From: Larix kaempferi
Lineage: Eukaryota; Streptophyta; Pinopsida; Pinales; Pinaceae
Length of the DNA stretch: 64,000 nucleotides
Assembly (NCBI GenBank): GCA_027924585.1
Contig: BSBM01001447.1
Span: 1,116,001-1,180,000, forward strand
Direction: 5' to 3'
Of this stretch, positions 12,701 through 26,512 are shown piece after piece (position 1 is the first letter of the stretch; every line of letters starts with the position of its first letter). Below the pieces are notes generated by a model. The model was given only the letters and a program-made list of their open reading frames with translations. It was not told where the DNA came from and made no database searches. The translations under genes and the position numbers were made by a program.

Positions 12701-13256
12701 AAGTCTAGCGAAAACGCACGGTCGAGTTTCGAATTTGACCAACTTCTCGGAATTGAAAATTGAGCATAGATTTGAATGTCCCGTTGGTAGACAAATGCTC
12801 AGGCCAACTTTCGTGATGTTCCGAGCTATTTTCTCACCCTTTAAGCCTAAGTGTAGAGAAAATGCACGATCGATTTTCAACTTTGACCAACTTCTTGGAA
12901 TTTAAATTTGCGAATAGATTTGGATGTCACATTGGTAGACGAGCGTACACGCCAACATTCGTAACGTTTCGAGCTATTTTCACACGCTTTAAGTCCAAGT
13001 CTAGCGAAAACGCACGAACGAGTTTCAACGTTGACCAACTTCTCGGAATTTAAAATTGAGAATAGTTTTGGATGTCCCATTGGTAGACGAGCGTCCACGC
13101 CAACTTTCGTGACGTTCCGAGCTATTTTCTCCCCCTTTAAGCCCAAGTCTAGCGAAAACGCACGATCGAGTTTCAACTTTGACCAACTTCTCGAAATTGA
13201 AATTTGAAAATAGTTTTGGATGTCCCATTGGTAGACAAGCGTCCACACCAACTATC

Positions 13257-13848
13257 GTGACATTCCGAGCTATTTTCTCCCTCTTTAAGCACAAGTCTAG
13301 CGAAAATGCACGGTCGATTTTCAACTTTGACCAACTTCTCGGAATGTAAATTTCAGAATAGATTTGGATGTCGCATTGGTAGACAAGCGTCCACACCAAC
13401 TTTCGTGACTTTCCGAGCTATTTTCTCCCCCTTTAAGCCCAAGTCTAGCGAGAACGCACGGTCGAGTTTCGAATTTGACCAACTTCTCGGAATTGAAAAT
13501 TGAGCATAGATTTGGATGTCCCGTTGATAGACAAATGCGCACGCCAACTTTCGTGACGTTCCGAGCTATTTTCTCACCCTTTAAGCCTAAGTGTAGAGAA
13601 AATGCACGGTCGATTTTCAACTTTGACCAACTTCTTGGAATTTAAATTTGTGAATAGTTCTGGATGTCCCATTGGTAGACAAGCGTCCACACCAACTTTC
13701 GTGACGTTCCGAGCTATTTTCTCCCACTTTAATCCCAAGTCTAGTGAAAACGCACGGTCAAGTTTCGAATTTGACCAACTTCTCGGAATTGAAAATTGAG
13801 CATAGATTTGGATGTCCCATTGGTAGACAAATGCGCACGCCAACTTTC
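13257..13848. repeat. 592-bp four-monomer tandem duplication, unit 1
   Basis: Four monomers (4x148) containing the uncommon TGTAAATTTCAGAATAG, AGCGAGAACGC, CCGTTGATAGAC and AATAGTTCTGG variants. The following 592 bp repeat it almost perfectly; the differences I see are near the left edge (CTCTTTAAGCACAAG against CCCTTTAAGCCCAAG). Confidence 0.9.
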
Positions 13849-14440
13849 GTGACATTCCGAGCTATTTTCTCCCCCTTTAAGCCCAAGTCTAGCGAAAATG
13901 CACGGTCGATTTTCAACTTTGACCAACTTCTCGGAATGTAAATTTCAGAATAGATTTGGATGTCGCATTGGTAGACAAGCGTCCACACCAACTTTCGTGA
14001 CTTTCCGAGCTATTTTCTCCCCCTTTAAGCCCAAGTCTAGCGAGAACGCACGGTCGAGTTTCGAATTTGACCAACTTCTCGGAATTGAAAATTGAGCATA
14101 GATTTGGATGTCCCGTTGATAGACAAATGCGCACGCCAACTTTCGTGACGTTCCGAGCTATTTTCTCACCCTTTAAGCCTAAGTGTAGAGAAAATGCACG
14201 GTCGATTTTCAACTTTGACCAACTTCTTGGAATTTAAATTTGTGAATAGTTCTGGATGTCCCATTGGTAGACAAGCGTCCACACCAACTTTCGTGACGTT
14301 CCGAGCTATTTTCTCCCACTTTAATCCCAAGTCTAGTGAAAACGCACGGTCAAGTTTCGAATTTGACCAACTTCTCGGAATTGAAAATTGAGCATAGATT
14401 TGGATGTCCCATTGGTAGACAAATGCGCACGCCAACTTTC
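13849..14440. repeat. 592-bp four-monomer tandem duplication, unit 2
   Basis: From 13893 onward it is identical by eye to 13301-13848. HOR copies 2 and 3 have a single version of these monomers (36.4-36.9 and 61.7-62.1 kb), so the duplication is private to copy 1 within this window. Confidence 0.9.
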
Positions 14441-15141
14441 GTGACGTTCCGAGCTATTTTCTCACCCTTTAAGCCTAAGTCTAGCGAAAACGCACGGTCG
14501 AGTTTCGAATTTGACCAACTTCTCGGAATTTAAAATTGAGCATAGATTTGGATGTCCCGTTGGTAGACAAATGCGCACGCCAACTTTCGTCACATTACGA
14601 GCAAATTTCACACCCTTTAAGCTCAAGTCAAGCGAAAACGCACGGTCGAGTTTCGAATTTGACCAACTTCTCGGAATTAAAAATTGAGCATAGATTTGGA
14701 TGTCCCGTTGGTAGACAAATGCGCACGCCAACTTTCATGACATTCCGAGCTATTTTCTCACCCTTTAAGCCCAAGTACAGCGAAAATGCACGGTCGATTT
14801 TCAACTTTGACCAACTTCACGGAATATAAATTTGAGAATAGATTTGAATGTCCCATTGGTAGGCAAGCGTCCACACGAACGTTTGTGACGTTCCGAGCTA
14901 TTTTCTCCCTCCTTAAGCCCAAGTCTAGTGAAAACGCACGGTCGAGTTTCAAATTTGACCAACTTCTCAGAATAAAAAATTGAGCATAGATTTGGCTGTC
15001 CCGTTGGTAGACAAATGCGCACGCCAACTTTCGTGACTTTCCGACCTATTTTCTCACCCTTTAATCCTAAGTCTAGCAAAAATGCACGGTCAATTTTCAA
15101 CTTTGACCAACTTCTCGGAATATAAATTTGAGAATAGATTT

Positions 15142-15289
15142 GGATGTCGCATTGGTAGGCGAGGGTCCACGCCAACTTTCGTGAAGTTCCGAGCTATTTT
15201 CACACCCTTTAAGCCCAAGTCTAGCGAAAATGCACGATCGAGTTTCAACTTTGACCAACTTCTCGAAATTTAAATTTGAGAATAGTTTT
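15142..15289. repeat. Exemplar monomer, type D
   Basis: Exactly 148 bp. It is a distinct relative of type C, marked by GTCGCATTGGTAGGCGAGGG, TCCACGCC and GTGAAGTTCCGAG in place of GTGACGTTCCGAG. It usually occurs as pairs or near-pairs: 8.87 and 9.02, 15.14 and 15.29, 18.17 and 18.46, 26.52 and 26.67, 31.70 and 31.85, 37.61 and 37.76, 51.79 and 51.94, 56.98 and 57.13 kb. Confidence 0.83.
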
Positions 15290-15733
15290 GGATGTCGCAT
15301 TGGTAGGCGAGGGTCCACGCCAACTTTCGTGAAGTTCTGAGCTATTTTCACACCCTTTAAGCCCAAGTCTAGCGAAAATGCATGATCGAGTTTCAACTTT
15401 GACCAACTTCTCGGAATTGAAATTTGAGAATAGTTTTGGATGTCCCATTGGTAGACAAGCATCCACACCAACTTTCATGACGTTCCGAGCTATTTTCTCC
15501 CCCTTTAAGCCCAAGTCTAGCGAAAATGCACGGTCGAGTTTCCAATTTGACCAACTTCTCGGAATAGAAAATTGAGCATAGATTTGGATGTCATGTTGGT
15601 ACACAAATGCGCACGCCAACGTTCGTGACGTTCTGAGCTATTTTCTCACCCTTTAAGCCTAAGTCCAGCGAAAACACATGGTCGAGTTTCGAATTTGACC
15701 AACTTCTCGCAATTAAAAATTGAGCATAGATTT

Positions 15734-15796
15734 GGATGTCCCGTTGGTAGAAAAATGCGCACGCCAACTTTCGTCACATTACGAGCTAATGGATTT
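15734..15796. repeat. Truncated monomer, 85-bp deletion (63 bp)
   Basis: The same junction 6,280 bp downstream of the first, with GGATTTGGATG where most copies read GGATTTCGATG; it shares this with 38198. Confidence 0.87.
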
Positions 15797-16722
15797 GGAT
15801 GTCACATTAGTAGACGATTGTCCACGCCAACTTTCGTGACATTCTGAGCTATTTTCACACCCTTTAGGCCCAAGTCTAGCGAAAACGCACGATCGAGTTT
15901 CAACTTTGACTAACTTCTCGGAATTGAAATTTGAGAATAGTTTTGGATGTCCCATTGGTAGACAAGCGTCCACACCAACTTTCGTAACGTTCCGAGTTCT
16001 TTTCACACCCTTTAAGCCCAAGTCTAGCGAAAACGCACGATCGAGTTTCAACTTTGATTAACTTCTCGGAATTGAAATTTCAGAATAGTCTTGGATGTCG
16101 CATTGGTAGACAAGCGTCCACACCAACTTTCGTGACGTTCCGAGCTATTTTCTCCCCCTTTAAGCCCAAGTCTAGTGAAAACACACGGTCGAGTTTCGAA
16201 TTTGACCAACTTCTCGGAATTGAAAATTGAGCATAGATTTGGATGTCCCATTGGTAGACAAATGCGCACGCCAACTTTAGTGACGTTCCGAGCTATTTTC
16301 ACACCCTTTAAACCCAAGTCTAGCGAAAATGCACGATCGAGTTTCAACTTTGTCCAACTTCTCGGAATCGAAATTCCAGAATAGTTTTGGATGTCCCATT
16401 GTTAGACAAGCGTCCACACCAACTTTCGTGACATTCCGAGCTATTTTCTCCCCCTTTAAGCCCAAGTCTAGCGAAAATGCACGGTCGATTTTCAACTTTG
16501 ACCAACTTCTCGGAATGTAAATTTCAGAATAGATTTGGATGTCGCATTGGTAGACGAGCGTCCACGCCAACTTTCGTGACGTTCCGAGCTATTTTCTCCC
16601 TCTTTAAGCCCAAGTCTAGTGAAAACGCACGGTCGAGTTTCAAATTTGACCAACTGCTCGAAATTGAAAATTGAGCATAGATTTGGCTGTCCCGTTGGTA
16701 GACAAATGTGCACGCCAACTTT

Positions 16723-19534
16723 CGTGACTTTCCGACCTATTTTCTCACCCTTTAAGCCTAAGTCTAGGGAAAATGCACCGTCGATTTTCAACTTTGACGA
16801 ACTTTTCGGAATATAAATTTGAGAATAGATTTGGATGTCGCATTGGTAGGCGAGGGTCCACGCCAACTTTCGTGAAGTTTTGAGCTATTTTCACACCCTT
16901 TAAGCCCAAGTCTAGCGAAAACGCACGATCGAGTTTCAACTTTGACCAACTTCTTGGAATTTAAATTTGAGAATAGTTTTGCATATCCCATTGGTAGACG
17001 AGCGTCCACGCCAACTTTCGTGACGTTCCGAGCTATTTTCTCCCCCTTTAAGCCCAAGTCTAGTGAAAACGCACGGTCGAGTTTCGAATTTGACCAACTT
17101 CTCAGAATTAAAAATTGAGCATAGATTTGGATGTCCCGTTGGTAGACAAATGCGCACGCCAACTTTCGTGACGTTCCGAGCTATTTTCTCACCCTTCAAG
17201 CCTAAGTGTAGCGAAAATGCACGGTCGATTTTCAACTTTGACCAACTTCTCGGAATTTAAATTTGCGAATGCATTTGGATGTCACATTGGTAGACGAGCG
17301 TCCACGCCAACTTTCGTGACGTTCCGAGCTATTTTCGCACCCTTTAAGCCCAAGTCTAGCGAAAGCGCACGATCGAGTTTCAACTTTGTCCAACTTCTCG
17401 GAATCGAAATTCGAGAATAGTTTTGGATGTCCCATTGCTAGACAAGCGTCCACACCAACTTTCGTGACGTTCCGAGCTATTTTCTCCCCCTTTAAGCCCA
17501 AGTCTAGTGAAAACGCACGGTCGAGTTTCGAATTTGACCAACTTCTCAGAATTTAAAATTGAGCATAGATTTGGATGTCCTGTTGGTAGACAAATGCGCA
17601 CGCCAACTTTCGTGACGTTCCGAGCTATTTTCACACCCTTTAAGCCCAAGTCTAGCGAAAACGCACGTTCGAGTTTCAACTTTGTCCAACTTCTTGGAAT
17701 CGAAATTCGAGAATAATTTTGGATGTCCTATTGTTAGACAAGCGTCCACACCAACTTTCGTGACCTTCCGAGCTATTTTCTCCCCCTTTAAGCCCAAGTC
17801 TAGCGAAAATGCACGGTCGATTTTCAACTTTGACCAACTTCTCGGAATATAAATTTCAGAATAGATTTGGATGTCGCATTGGTAGACGAGCGTCCACGCC
17901 AACGTTCGTGACGTTCCGAGCTATTTTCTCCCTCTTTAAGCCCAAGTCTAGTGAAAACGCACGGTCGAGTTTCAAATTTGACCAACTTCTCGGAATTGAA
18001 AATTGAGCATAGATTTGGCTGTCCCGTTGGTAGACAAATGTGCACGCCAACTTTCGTCACTTTCTGACCTATTTTCTCAACCTTTAAGCCTAAGTCTAGC
18101 GAAAATGCACGGTCGATTTTCAACATTGACCAACTTCTCGGAATATAAATTTGTGAATAGATTTGGATGTCGCATTGGTAGGCGAGGGTCCACGCACACT
18201 TTCGTGAAGTTCCGAGCTATTTTCACACCCTTTAAGCCCAAGTCTAGCGAAAGCGCAAGATCGAGTTTCAACTTTGACCAACTTCTCGGAATCGAAATTT
18301 GAGAATAGTTTGGGATGTCCCATTGGTACACGAGCGTCCACGCCAACTTTCGTAACGTTCCGAGTTATTTTCACACCCTTTAAGCCCAAGTCTAGTGAAA
18401 ACGCACGATCGAGTTTCAACTTTGACCAACTTCTCGAAATTTAAATTTGAGAATAGTTTTGGATGTCGCATTGGTAGGCGAGGGTCCACGCCAACTTTCG
18501 TGAAGTTCTGAGCTATTTTCACACCGTTTAAGCCCAAGTCTAGCGAAAATGCATGATCGAGTTTCAATTTTGACCAACTTCTCGGAATTGAAATTTGAGA
18601 ATAGTTTTGGATGTCCCATTGGTAGACAAGCATCCACACCAACTTTCATGACGTTCCGAGCTATTTTCTCCCCCTTTAAGCCCAAGTCTAGCGAAAACGC
18701 ACGGTCGAGTTTCCAATTTGACCAACTTCTCGGAATAGAAAATTGAACATAGATTTGGATGTCATGTTGGTAGACAAATGCGCACGCCAACTTTTGTAAC
18801 GTTCCGAGTTATTTTCACACACTTTAAGCCCAAGTCCAGCGAAAACGCACGATCGAGTTTCAACTTTGATTAACTTCTCGGAATTGAAATTTCAGAATAG
18901 TTTTGGATGTCGCATTGGTAGACAAGCGTCCACACCAACTTTTGTGACGTTCCGAGCTATTTTCTCCCCCTTTAAGCCCAAGTCTAGTGAAAACGCACGG
19001 TCGAGTTTCGAATTTGACCAACTTTTCGGAATTGAAAATTGAGCATAGATTTGGATGTCCCATTGGTAGACAAATGCACACGCCAACTTTCGTGACGTTC
19101 CGAGCTATTTTCACACCCTTTAAGCCCAAGTCTAGCGAAAACGCACGATCGAGTTTCAACTTTGTCCAACTTCTCGGAATCGAAATTCGAGAATATTTTT
19201 GGATGTCCCATTGTTAGAAAAGCGTCCAATCCAACTTTCGTGACGTTTCAAGCTATTTTCTCCCCCTTTAAGCCCAAGTCTAGCGAAAATTCACGGTCGA
19301 TTTTCAACTTTCACCATCTTCTCGGAATATAAATTTCAGAATAGATTTGGATGTCACATTGGTAGACGAGCGTCCACGCCAACTTTCGTGACGTTCCGAG
19401 CTATTTTCTCCCCCTTTAAGCCCAAGTCTAGCGAAAACGCACGGTCGAGTTTCGAATTTGACCAACTTGTCGGAATTAAAAATTGAGCACAAATTTGGAT
19501 GTCCCGTTGGTAGACAAATGCGCACGCCAACTTT
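16723..19534. repeat. 19-monomer block (2,812 bp), single copy in HOR copy 1
   Basis: The left edge is the switch to GACTTTCCGACC with TCTAGGGAAAATGCACCG. It aligns with 39187-41998 at offset 22,464 and with 41999-44810 at offset 25,276; the difference between offsets is exactly 2,812 = 19x148. Confidence 0.85.
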
Positions 19535-22500
19535 CGTGACGTTCCGAGCTATTTTCTCACCCTTTAAGCCTAAGTCTAGCGAAAACGCATGGTCAAGTTT
19601 CGAATTTGACCAACTTCTCGGAATTAAAAATTGAGCATAGATTTGGATGTCCCGTTGGTAGAAAAATGCGCACGCAAACTTTCGTGACGTTCCGAGCTAT
19701 TTTCACACCCTTTAAGCCCAAGTCTAGCGAAAGCGCACGATCGAGTTTCAACTTTGTCCAACTTTTCAGAATCGAAATTCGAGAATAGTTTTGGATGTCC
19801 CATTGGTAGACAAGCGTCCACACCAACTTTCGTGACGTTCCGAGCTATTTTCTCCCCCTTTAAGGCCAAGCCTAGTGAAAACGCAAGGTCGAGTTTCGAA
19901 TTTGACCAACTTCTCAGAATTAAAAATTGAGCATAGATTTGGATGTCCCGTTGGTAGACAAATCCGCACGCCAACTTTCGTGACGTTCCGAGCTATTTTC
20001 ACACCCTTTAAGCCCAAGTCTAGCGAAAATGCACGATCGAGTTTCAACTTTGATTAACTTCTCGGAATTGAAATTTCAGAATAGTTTTGGATGTCGTATT
20101 GGTAGACAAGCGTCCACACCAACTTTCATGACGTTCCGAGCTATTTTCTCCCCCTTTAAGCCCAAGTCTAGTGGAAACGCACTGTCGAGTTTCGAATTTG
20201 ACCAACTTCTCGGAATTGAAAATTGAGCATAGATTTGGATGTCCCGTTGGTAGACAAATGCGCACGCCAACTTTCGTGACGTTCCGAGCTATTTTCACAC
20301 CCTTTAAGCCCAAGTCTAGCGAAAGCGCACGATCGAGTTTCAACTTTGTCCAACTTCTCGGAATCGAAATTCGAGAATAGTTTTGGATGTCCCATTGGTA
20401 GACAAGCGTCCACACCAACTTTCGTGACGTTCCGAGCTATTTTCTATCCCTTTAAGCCCAAGTCTAGCGAAAACGCACGGTCGAGTTTCGAATTTGATTA
20501 ACTTCTTGAAATTGAAAATTGAGAATAGTTTTTGATGTCCCGTTGGTAGGCAAGCGTCCACACCAACTTTCGTGACGTTCCGAGCTATTTTCTCCCCGTT
20601 TAAGCCCAAGTCAAGCGAAAACGCACGAACGAGTTTCAACTTTGGCCAACTTCTCAGAATTGAAATTTGAGAATAGTTTTGGATGTCCCATTGGTAGACA
20701 AGCGTCCACACCAACTTTCGTGACGTTCCGAGCTATTTTCTCCCCGTTTAAGCCCAAGTCAAGCGAAAACGCACGATCGAGTTTCAACTTTGACCAACTT
20801 CTTGGAATTGAAATTTGAGAATAGTTTTGGATGTCCCATTGGTAGACAAGCGTCCACACCAACTTTCGTGACGTTCCGAGCTATTTTCGCCCCCTTTAAG
20901 CCCAAGTCTAGCGAAAACGCACGGTCGAGTTTCAAATTTGGTTAACTTCTCGGAATTGAAAATTGAGAATAGTTTTGGATGTCCCATTGGTAGACAAGCG
21001 TCCACACCAACTTTCGTGACGTTCCGAGCTATTTTCTCCCCGTTTAAGCCCAAGTCAAACGAAAACGCACGATCGAGTTTCGAATTTGACCAACTTCTCA
21101 GAATTGAAAATTGAGCATAGATTTGGATGTCGCGTTGGTAGAAAAATGCTCACGCCAACTTTCGTGTCGTTCCGAGCTATTTTCACACCCTTTAAGCCCA
21201 AGTCTAGCGAAAGCGTACGATCGAGTTTCAACTTTGTCCAACTTCTCGGAATCCAAATTCGAGAATAGTTTTGGATGTCCTATTGCTAGACAAGAGTCCA
21301 CACCAACTTTCGTGACGGTCCGAGCTATTTTATCCCCCTTTAAGCCCAAGTCTAGCGAAAACGCACGGTCGAGTTTCGAATTTGACTAACTTCTCGGAAT
21401 TGAAAATTGAGCATAGATTTGGATGTCCCGTTGGTAGACAAATGTGCACGCCAACTTTCGTGACGTTCTGAGCTATTTTCACACCCTTTAAGCCCAAGTC
21501 TGGCGAAAACGCATGATCAAGTTTCAACTTTGACCAACTTCTCGGAATTTAAATTTTAGAATAGTTTTGGATGTCCCATTGGTAGACGAGCATCCACGCC
21601 AACTTTCGTGACGTTCCGAGCTATTTTCTCCTTTTTTAAGCCCAAGTCTAGCGAAAACGCACGATCGAGTTTCGAATTTGACCAACTTATCAGAATTGAA
21701 AATTGAGCATAGATTTGGATGTCCCGTTGGTAGACAAATGCGCACGCCAACTTTCGTGACGTTCTGAGCTATTTTCTCACCCTTTAAGCCTAGGTCTAGC
21801 GAAAACGCATGGTCGAGTTTCGAATTTGACCAACTTCTCGGAATTAAAAATTGAGCATAGATTTGGATTTCATGTTGGTAGACAAATGCGCACGCTAACT
21901 TTCGTGACGTTCCGAGCTATTTTCTCCCCCTTTAAGCCCAAGTCTAGCGAAAACGCACGATTGAGTTTCAACTTTGACCAACTTCTCGGAATTTAAATTT
22001 GAGAATAGTTTTGGATGTCCCATTGGTAGACAAGCATCCACCCCAACTTTCGTAACGTTCCGAGCTATTTTCTCCCCCTTTAAGCCCAAGTCTAGCGAAA
22101 ACGCACGATCGAGTTACGAATTTGACCAACTTCTCGGAATTGAAAATTGAGCATAGATTTGGATGTCCCGTTGGTAGACAAATTCGCACGCCAACTTTCG
22201 TGACGTTCTGAGCTATTTTCTCACCCTTTAAGCCTAGGTCTAGCGAAAACGCATGGTCGAGGTTCGAATTTGACCAACTTCTCGGAATTAAAAATTGAGC
22301 ATAGATTTGGATGTCCCGTTGATAGACAAATGCGCACGCCAACTTTCTTCACATTACGAGCTAATTTCACACCCTTTGTGCTCAAGTCGAGCGAAAACGC
22401 ACGGTCGAAGTTTCAAGTTTGTCCAACTTCTCGGAATTGAAAATTGATCATAGATTTGGATTTCCCGTTTATAGACAAATGCGCACGCCAACTTTCGTGA

Positions 22501-23935
22501 TGTTCTGAGCTATTTTATCACCGTTTAAGCCTAAGTCTAGCGAAAACGCACGATCAAGTTTCAACTTTGATTAACTTCTCGGAATTGAAATTTGAGAATA
22601 GTTTTGGATGTCCCATTGGTAGAAAAGCGTCCACAACAACTTTCGTGACGTTCCGAGCTATTTTCTCTCCCTTTAAGGCCAAGTCTAGTGAAAAGGCACG
22701 GTCGAGTTACGAATTTGACCAACTTCTCGGAATTGAAAATTGAGCATAGATTTGGATGTCCCGTTGGTAGACAAATTCGGACGCCAACTTTCGTGACGTT
22801 CTGAGCTATTTTCTCACCCTTTAAGCCTAGGTCTAGCGAAAACGCATGGCGAGGTTCGAATTTGACCAACTTCTCGGAATTAAAAATTGAGCATAGATTT
22901 GGATGTCCCGTTGGTAGACAAATGTGCACGCCAACTTTCGTGACGTTCCGAGCTATTTTCTCACCCTTTAAGCGTAAGTCTAGCGAAAACGCACGGTCAA
23001 GTTTGAATTTGACCAACTTCTCGGAATTAAAAATGGAGCATAGATTTGGATGTCCCGTTTATAGACAAATACGCACGCCAACTTTCGTGACGTTCCGAGC
23101 TATTTTCACACCCTTTAAGCCCAAGTCTAGCGAAAACGCACGATCGAGTTTCAACTTTGACCAACTTCTCGAAATTAAAATTTGAGAATAGTTTTGGATG
23201 TCCCATTGGTAGACGAGCATCCACGCCAACTTTCGTGACGTTCCAAGCTATTTTCTCCCCCTTTAAGCCCAAATCTAGTGAAAACACACGGTCGAGTTTC
23301 GAATTTGACCAACTTCTCAGAATTAAAAATTGAGCATAGATTTGGATGTCCCATTGGTAGACAAATGCGCACGCCAACTTTCGTGACATTCCGAGCTATT
23401 TTCTCACCCTTTAAGCCCAAGTCTAGCGAAAATGCAGGGTCGATTTTCAACTTTGACCAACTTCACGGAATATAAATTTGAGAATGGATTTGGATATCCC
23501 ATTGGTAGACAAGCGTCCACACCAACTTTCGTGACGTTCTGAGCTATTTTCTCCCTCTTTAAGCCCAAGTCTAGTGAAAACACACGGTCCAGTTTCGAAT
23601 TTGACCAACTTCTCGGAATTGAAAATTCAGCATAGATTTCAATGTCCCGTTGGTAGACAAATGCGCACGCCAACTTTGGTGACGTTCCAAGATATTTTCT
23701 CACCATTTAAGCCGAAGTCTAGCGAAAATGCACAGTCGATTTTCAACTTTGACCAACTTCTCGGAATATAAATTTGAGAATAGATTTGGATGTCGCATTG
23801 GTAGACGAGCATCCACGCCAACTTTCGTGACGTTCTGAGCTATTTTCACACCCTTTAAGCCCAAGTCTAGCGAAAATGCACGATCGATTTTCAACTTTGA
23901 CCAACTTCTCACAATTTAAATTTGAGAATAGATTT

Positions 23936-24083
23936 TGATGTCACATTTGTAGACATGCGTGCACTACAACTTTCATGATTTTACGAACTAATTTCACACA
24001 CTTTAATCCCAAGTCTCGAGAAAACGCATGGTGGCGTTGCGACTTTGACCAATTTCTTGGAATTGAAATTTGAGAATAGTTTT
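23936..24083. repeat. Strongly diverged marker monomer (copy 2)
   Basis: Offset +23,622 from the first. It shares the aberrant block but reads GTCTCGAG and GGTGGCGTTGCG where copy 1 has GTCTAGAG and GGTGGCATTGCG; the latter difference is a CpG transition. Confidence 0.85.
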
Positions 24084-26010
24084 GGATGTCCCATTGGTAG
24101 ACAAGCATGCACACCAACTTTCGTGACGCTCCGAGCTATTTTCTCACCCTTTAAGCCTAAGACTAGCGAAAACGCACGGTCGAGTTTCGAATTTGACCAA
24201 CTTCTCGGAATTAAAAATTGAGCATAGATTTGGATGTCCCGTTGGTAGACAAATGCGCATGCCAACTTTCATGACGTTCCGATCTATTTTCTCCCCCTTT
24301 AAGCCTAAGTATAGCGAAAACGCACGATCGAGTTTCAACTTTGACCAACTTCTCGGAGTTGAAATTTGAGAATACTTTTGGATGTTCCATTGGTAGACAA
24401 GCGTCCACATCAACTTTCGTGACATTCCAATCTATTTTCTCCCCCTTTAAGCCCAAGTCTAGCGAAAACGCACGGTCGAGATTCCAATTTGACCAACTTC
24501 TCGAATTTTAAAATTGAGCATAGATTTGGATGTCCCGTTGGTAGACAAATGCGCACGCCAACTTTCGTGACGTTCCGAGCTATTTTCTCACCCTTTAAGC
24601 CTAAGTCTAGCGAAAACACACCATCGAGTTTCGAATTTGACCAACTTCTCGGAAATAAAAATTGAGCATAGATTTGGATGTCCCGTTGGTAGACAAATGC
24701 GCACACCAACTTTCGTGAAATTCCGAGCTATTTTCTCACCCTTTAAGCACAAGTCTAGCGAAAATGCACGGTCGAGTTTCAACTTTGACAAACTTCTCGG
24801 AATTGAAATTTGAGAATAGTTTTGGATGTCCCATTGGTAGACAAGCGTCCACACCAACTTTCGTGACGTTCCGAGCTATTTTCTCCCCCTTTAAGCCCAA
24901 CTCTAGCGAAAACGCACGGTCGAGTTTCGAATTTGACCAACTTTTTCGGAATTGAAAATTCAGCATAGATTTGGATGTCCCTTTGGTAGACAAATGCGCA
25001 TGCTAAATTTCATGACGTTCAGAGCTAATTTCTCACCCTTTAAGCCTAAGTCTAGAGAAAACGCACGGTCGAGTTTCGAATTTGACCAACTTCTCGGAAT
25101 TAAAAATTGAGCATAGATTTGGATGTCCCATTGGTAGACAAATGCGCATGCCAACTTTCGTGACATTCCGAACTATTTTCTCACCCTTTAAGCCCAAGTC
25201 TAGCGAAAATGCACGGTCGATTTTCAACTTTGACCAACTTCTCAGAATATAAATTTGAGAATAGATTTGGATGTCACATTGGTAGACGAGCGTCCATGCC
25301 AACTTTCGTGATGTTCCGAGCTATTTTCACGCCCTTTAAGCCCAAGTCTAAGGAAAACGCACGATCGAGTTTCAACTTTGACCAACTTCTCGGAATTGAA
25401 ATTTGAGAAGAGTTTTGGATGTCCCAATCGTAGACAAGCGTCCACACCAACTTTCATGACGTTCCGAGCTATTTTCTCCCCCTTTAAGCCCAGGTCTAGT
25501 GAAAACGCACGGTCGAGTTTCAAATTTGACCAACTTCTCAGAATTTTAAATTGAGCATAGATTTGGATGTCCCGTTGGTAGACAAACGCCCACGCCAACT
25601 TTCGTCATGTTCCGAGCTATTTTCACACCCTTTAAGCCCAAGTCTAGCGAAAACGCACGATCGAGTTTCAAATTTGACTAACTTCTCGGAATTGAAATTT
25701 GAGAATAGTTTTGGATGTCCCATTGGTAGACAAGCGTCCACACCAAGTTTCGTGACGTCCCGAGCTATTTTCTCCGCCTTTAAGCCCAAGTCTAGCGAAA
25801 ACGCACGGTCGAGTTTCGAAATTTGACCAACTTCTCAGAATTGAAAATTGAGCATAGATTTGGATGTCCCGTTGGTAGACAAATGCGCTTGCCAACTTTC
25901 GTCACATTACGAGCTAATCTAACACCCTTTAAGCTCAAGTCGACCGAAAACGCTATGGTCGAGTTTCGAATTTGACCAACTTCTCGGAATTGAAAATTGA
26001 GCATAGATTT

Positions 26011-26113
26011 GGATGTCCCGTTGGTAGACAAATGCGCACACCAACTTTCATGACGTTCCGAGCTATTTTCAACTTTGACCAACTTCTCGGAATTTAAATT
26101 TGTGAATAGATTT
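26011..26113. repeat. Truncated monomer, 45-bp deletion (103 bp)
   Basis: First of two in HOR copy 2; the 3' side reads TTTGTGAATAG, a variant not seen in copy 1. Confidence 0.88.
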
Positions 26114-26463
26114 GGATGTCAGATTGGTAGACGAGCGTCCACGTCAACTTTCGTAACGTTCCGAGCTATTTTCACACCCTTTAAGCCCAAGTCTAACGAA
26201 AACGCATGATCTAGTTTCAACTTTGACTAACTTCTCGGAATTGAAATTTGAGAATAGTTTTGGATGTCGCATTGGTAGACAAACGTCCACACCAACTTTC
26301 GTGACGTTCCGAGCTATTTTCTCTCCCTTTAAGCCCAAGTCTAGTTAAAACGCACGGTCGAGTTTCGAATTTGACCAACTTCTCGGAATTGAAAATTGAG
26401 CATAGATTTGGATGTCCCGTTGGTAGACAAATGCGCACGCCAACTTTCGTGACGTTCCGAGCT
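26065..26463. repeat. 399-bp three-monomer repeat, single unit in copy 2
   Basis: Junctions at 26065 and 26464, 399 bp apart. It carries the CATGATCTAG and GACAAACGTCC variants and so resembles copy 1 unit 3. Copy 2 therefore holds two truncated monomers where copy 1 holds four. Confidence 0.88.
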
Positions 26464-26512
26464 ATTTTCAACTTTGACCAACTTCTCGGAATTTAAATTT
26501 GCGAATAGATTT
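26410..26512. repeat. Truncated monomer, 45-bp deletion (103 bp)
   Basis: Second in HOR copy 2. Its 3' neighbour is a type D monomer instead of type C, which marks the breakpoint where about 39 monomers of copy 1 are absent. Confidence 0.88.

Larger units (their letters stand above)
254..23875. repeat. Large higher-order repeat, copy 1 (about 162 monomers)
   Basis: The phase starts at the ATGCACGATCGATTTTC site that precedes the diverged marker monomer. The span is 23,622 bp; adding back 4x45 and 2x85 bp lost in truncated monomers gives 23,972, close to 162x148. It is nearly identical to copy 2 at 254-1597 (offset 23,622), at about 12.1-13.3 kb (offset 23,203) and from about 14.2 kb to the end (offsets 22,464 then 25,276). 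The middle differs: copy 1 keeps 3.05-8.81 kb, which copies 2 and 3 lack, and lacks their internal 5-kb duplication. Confidence 0.85.
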
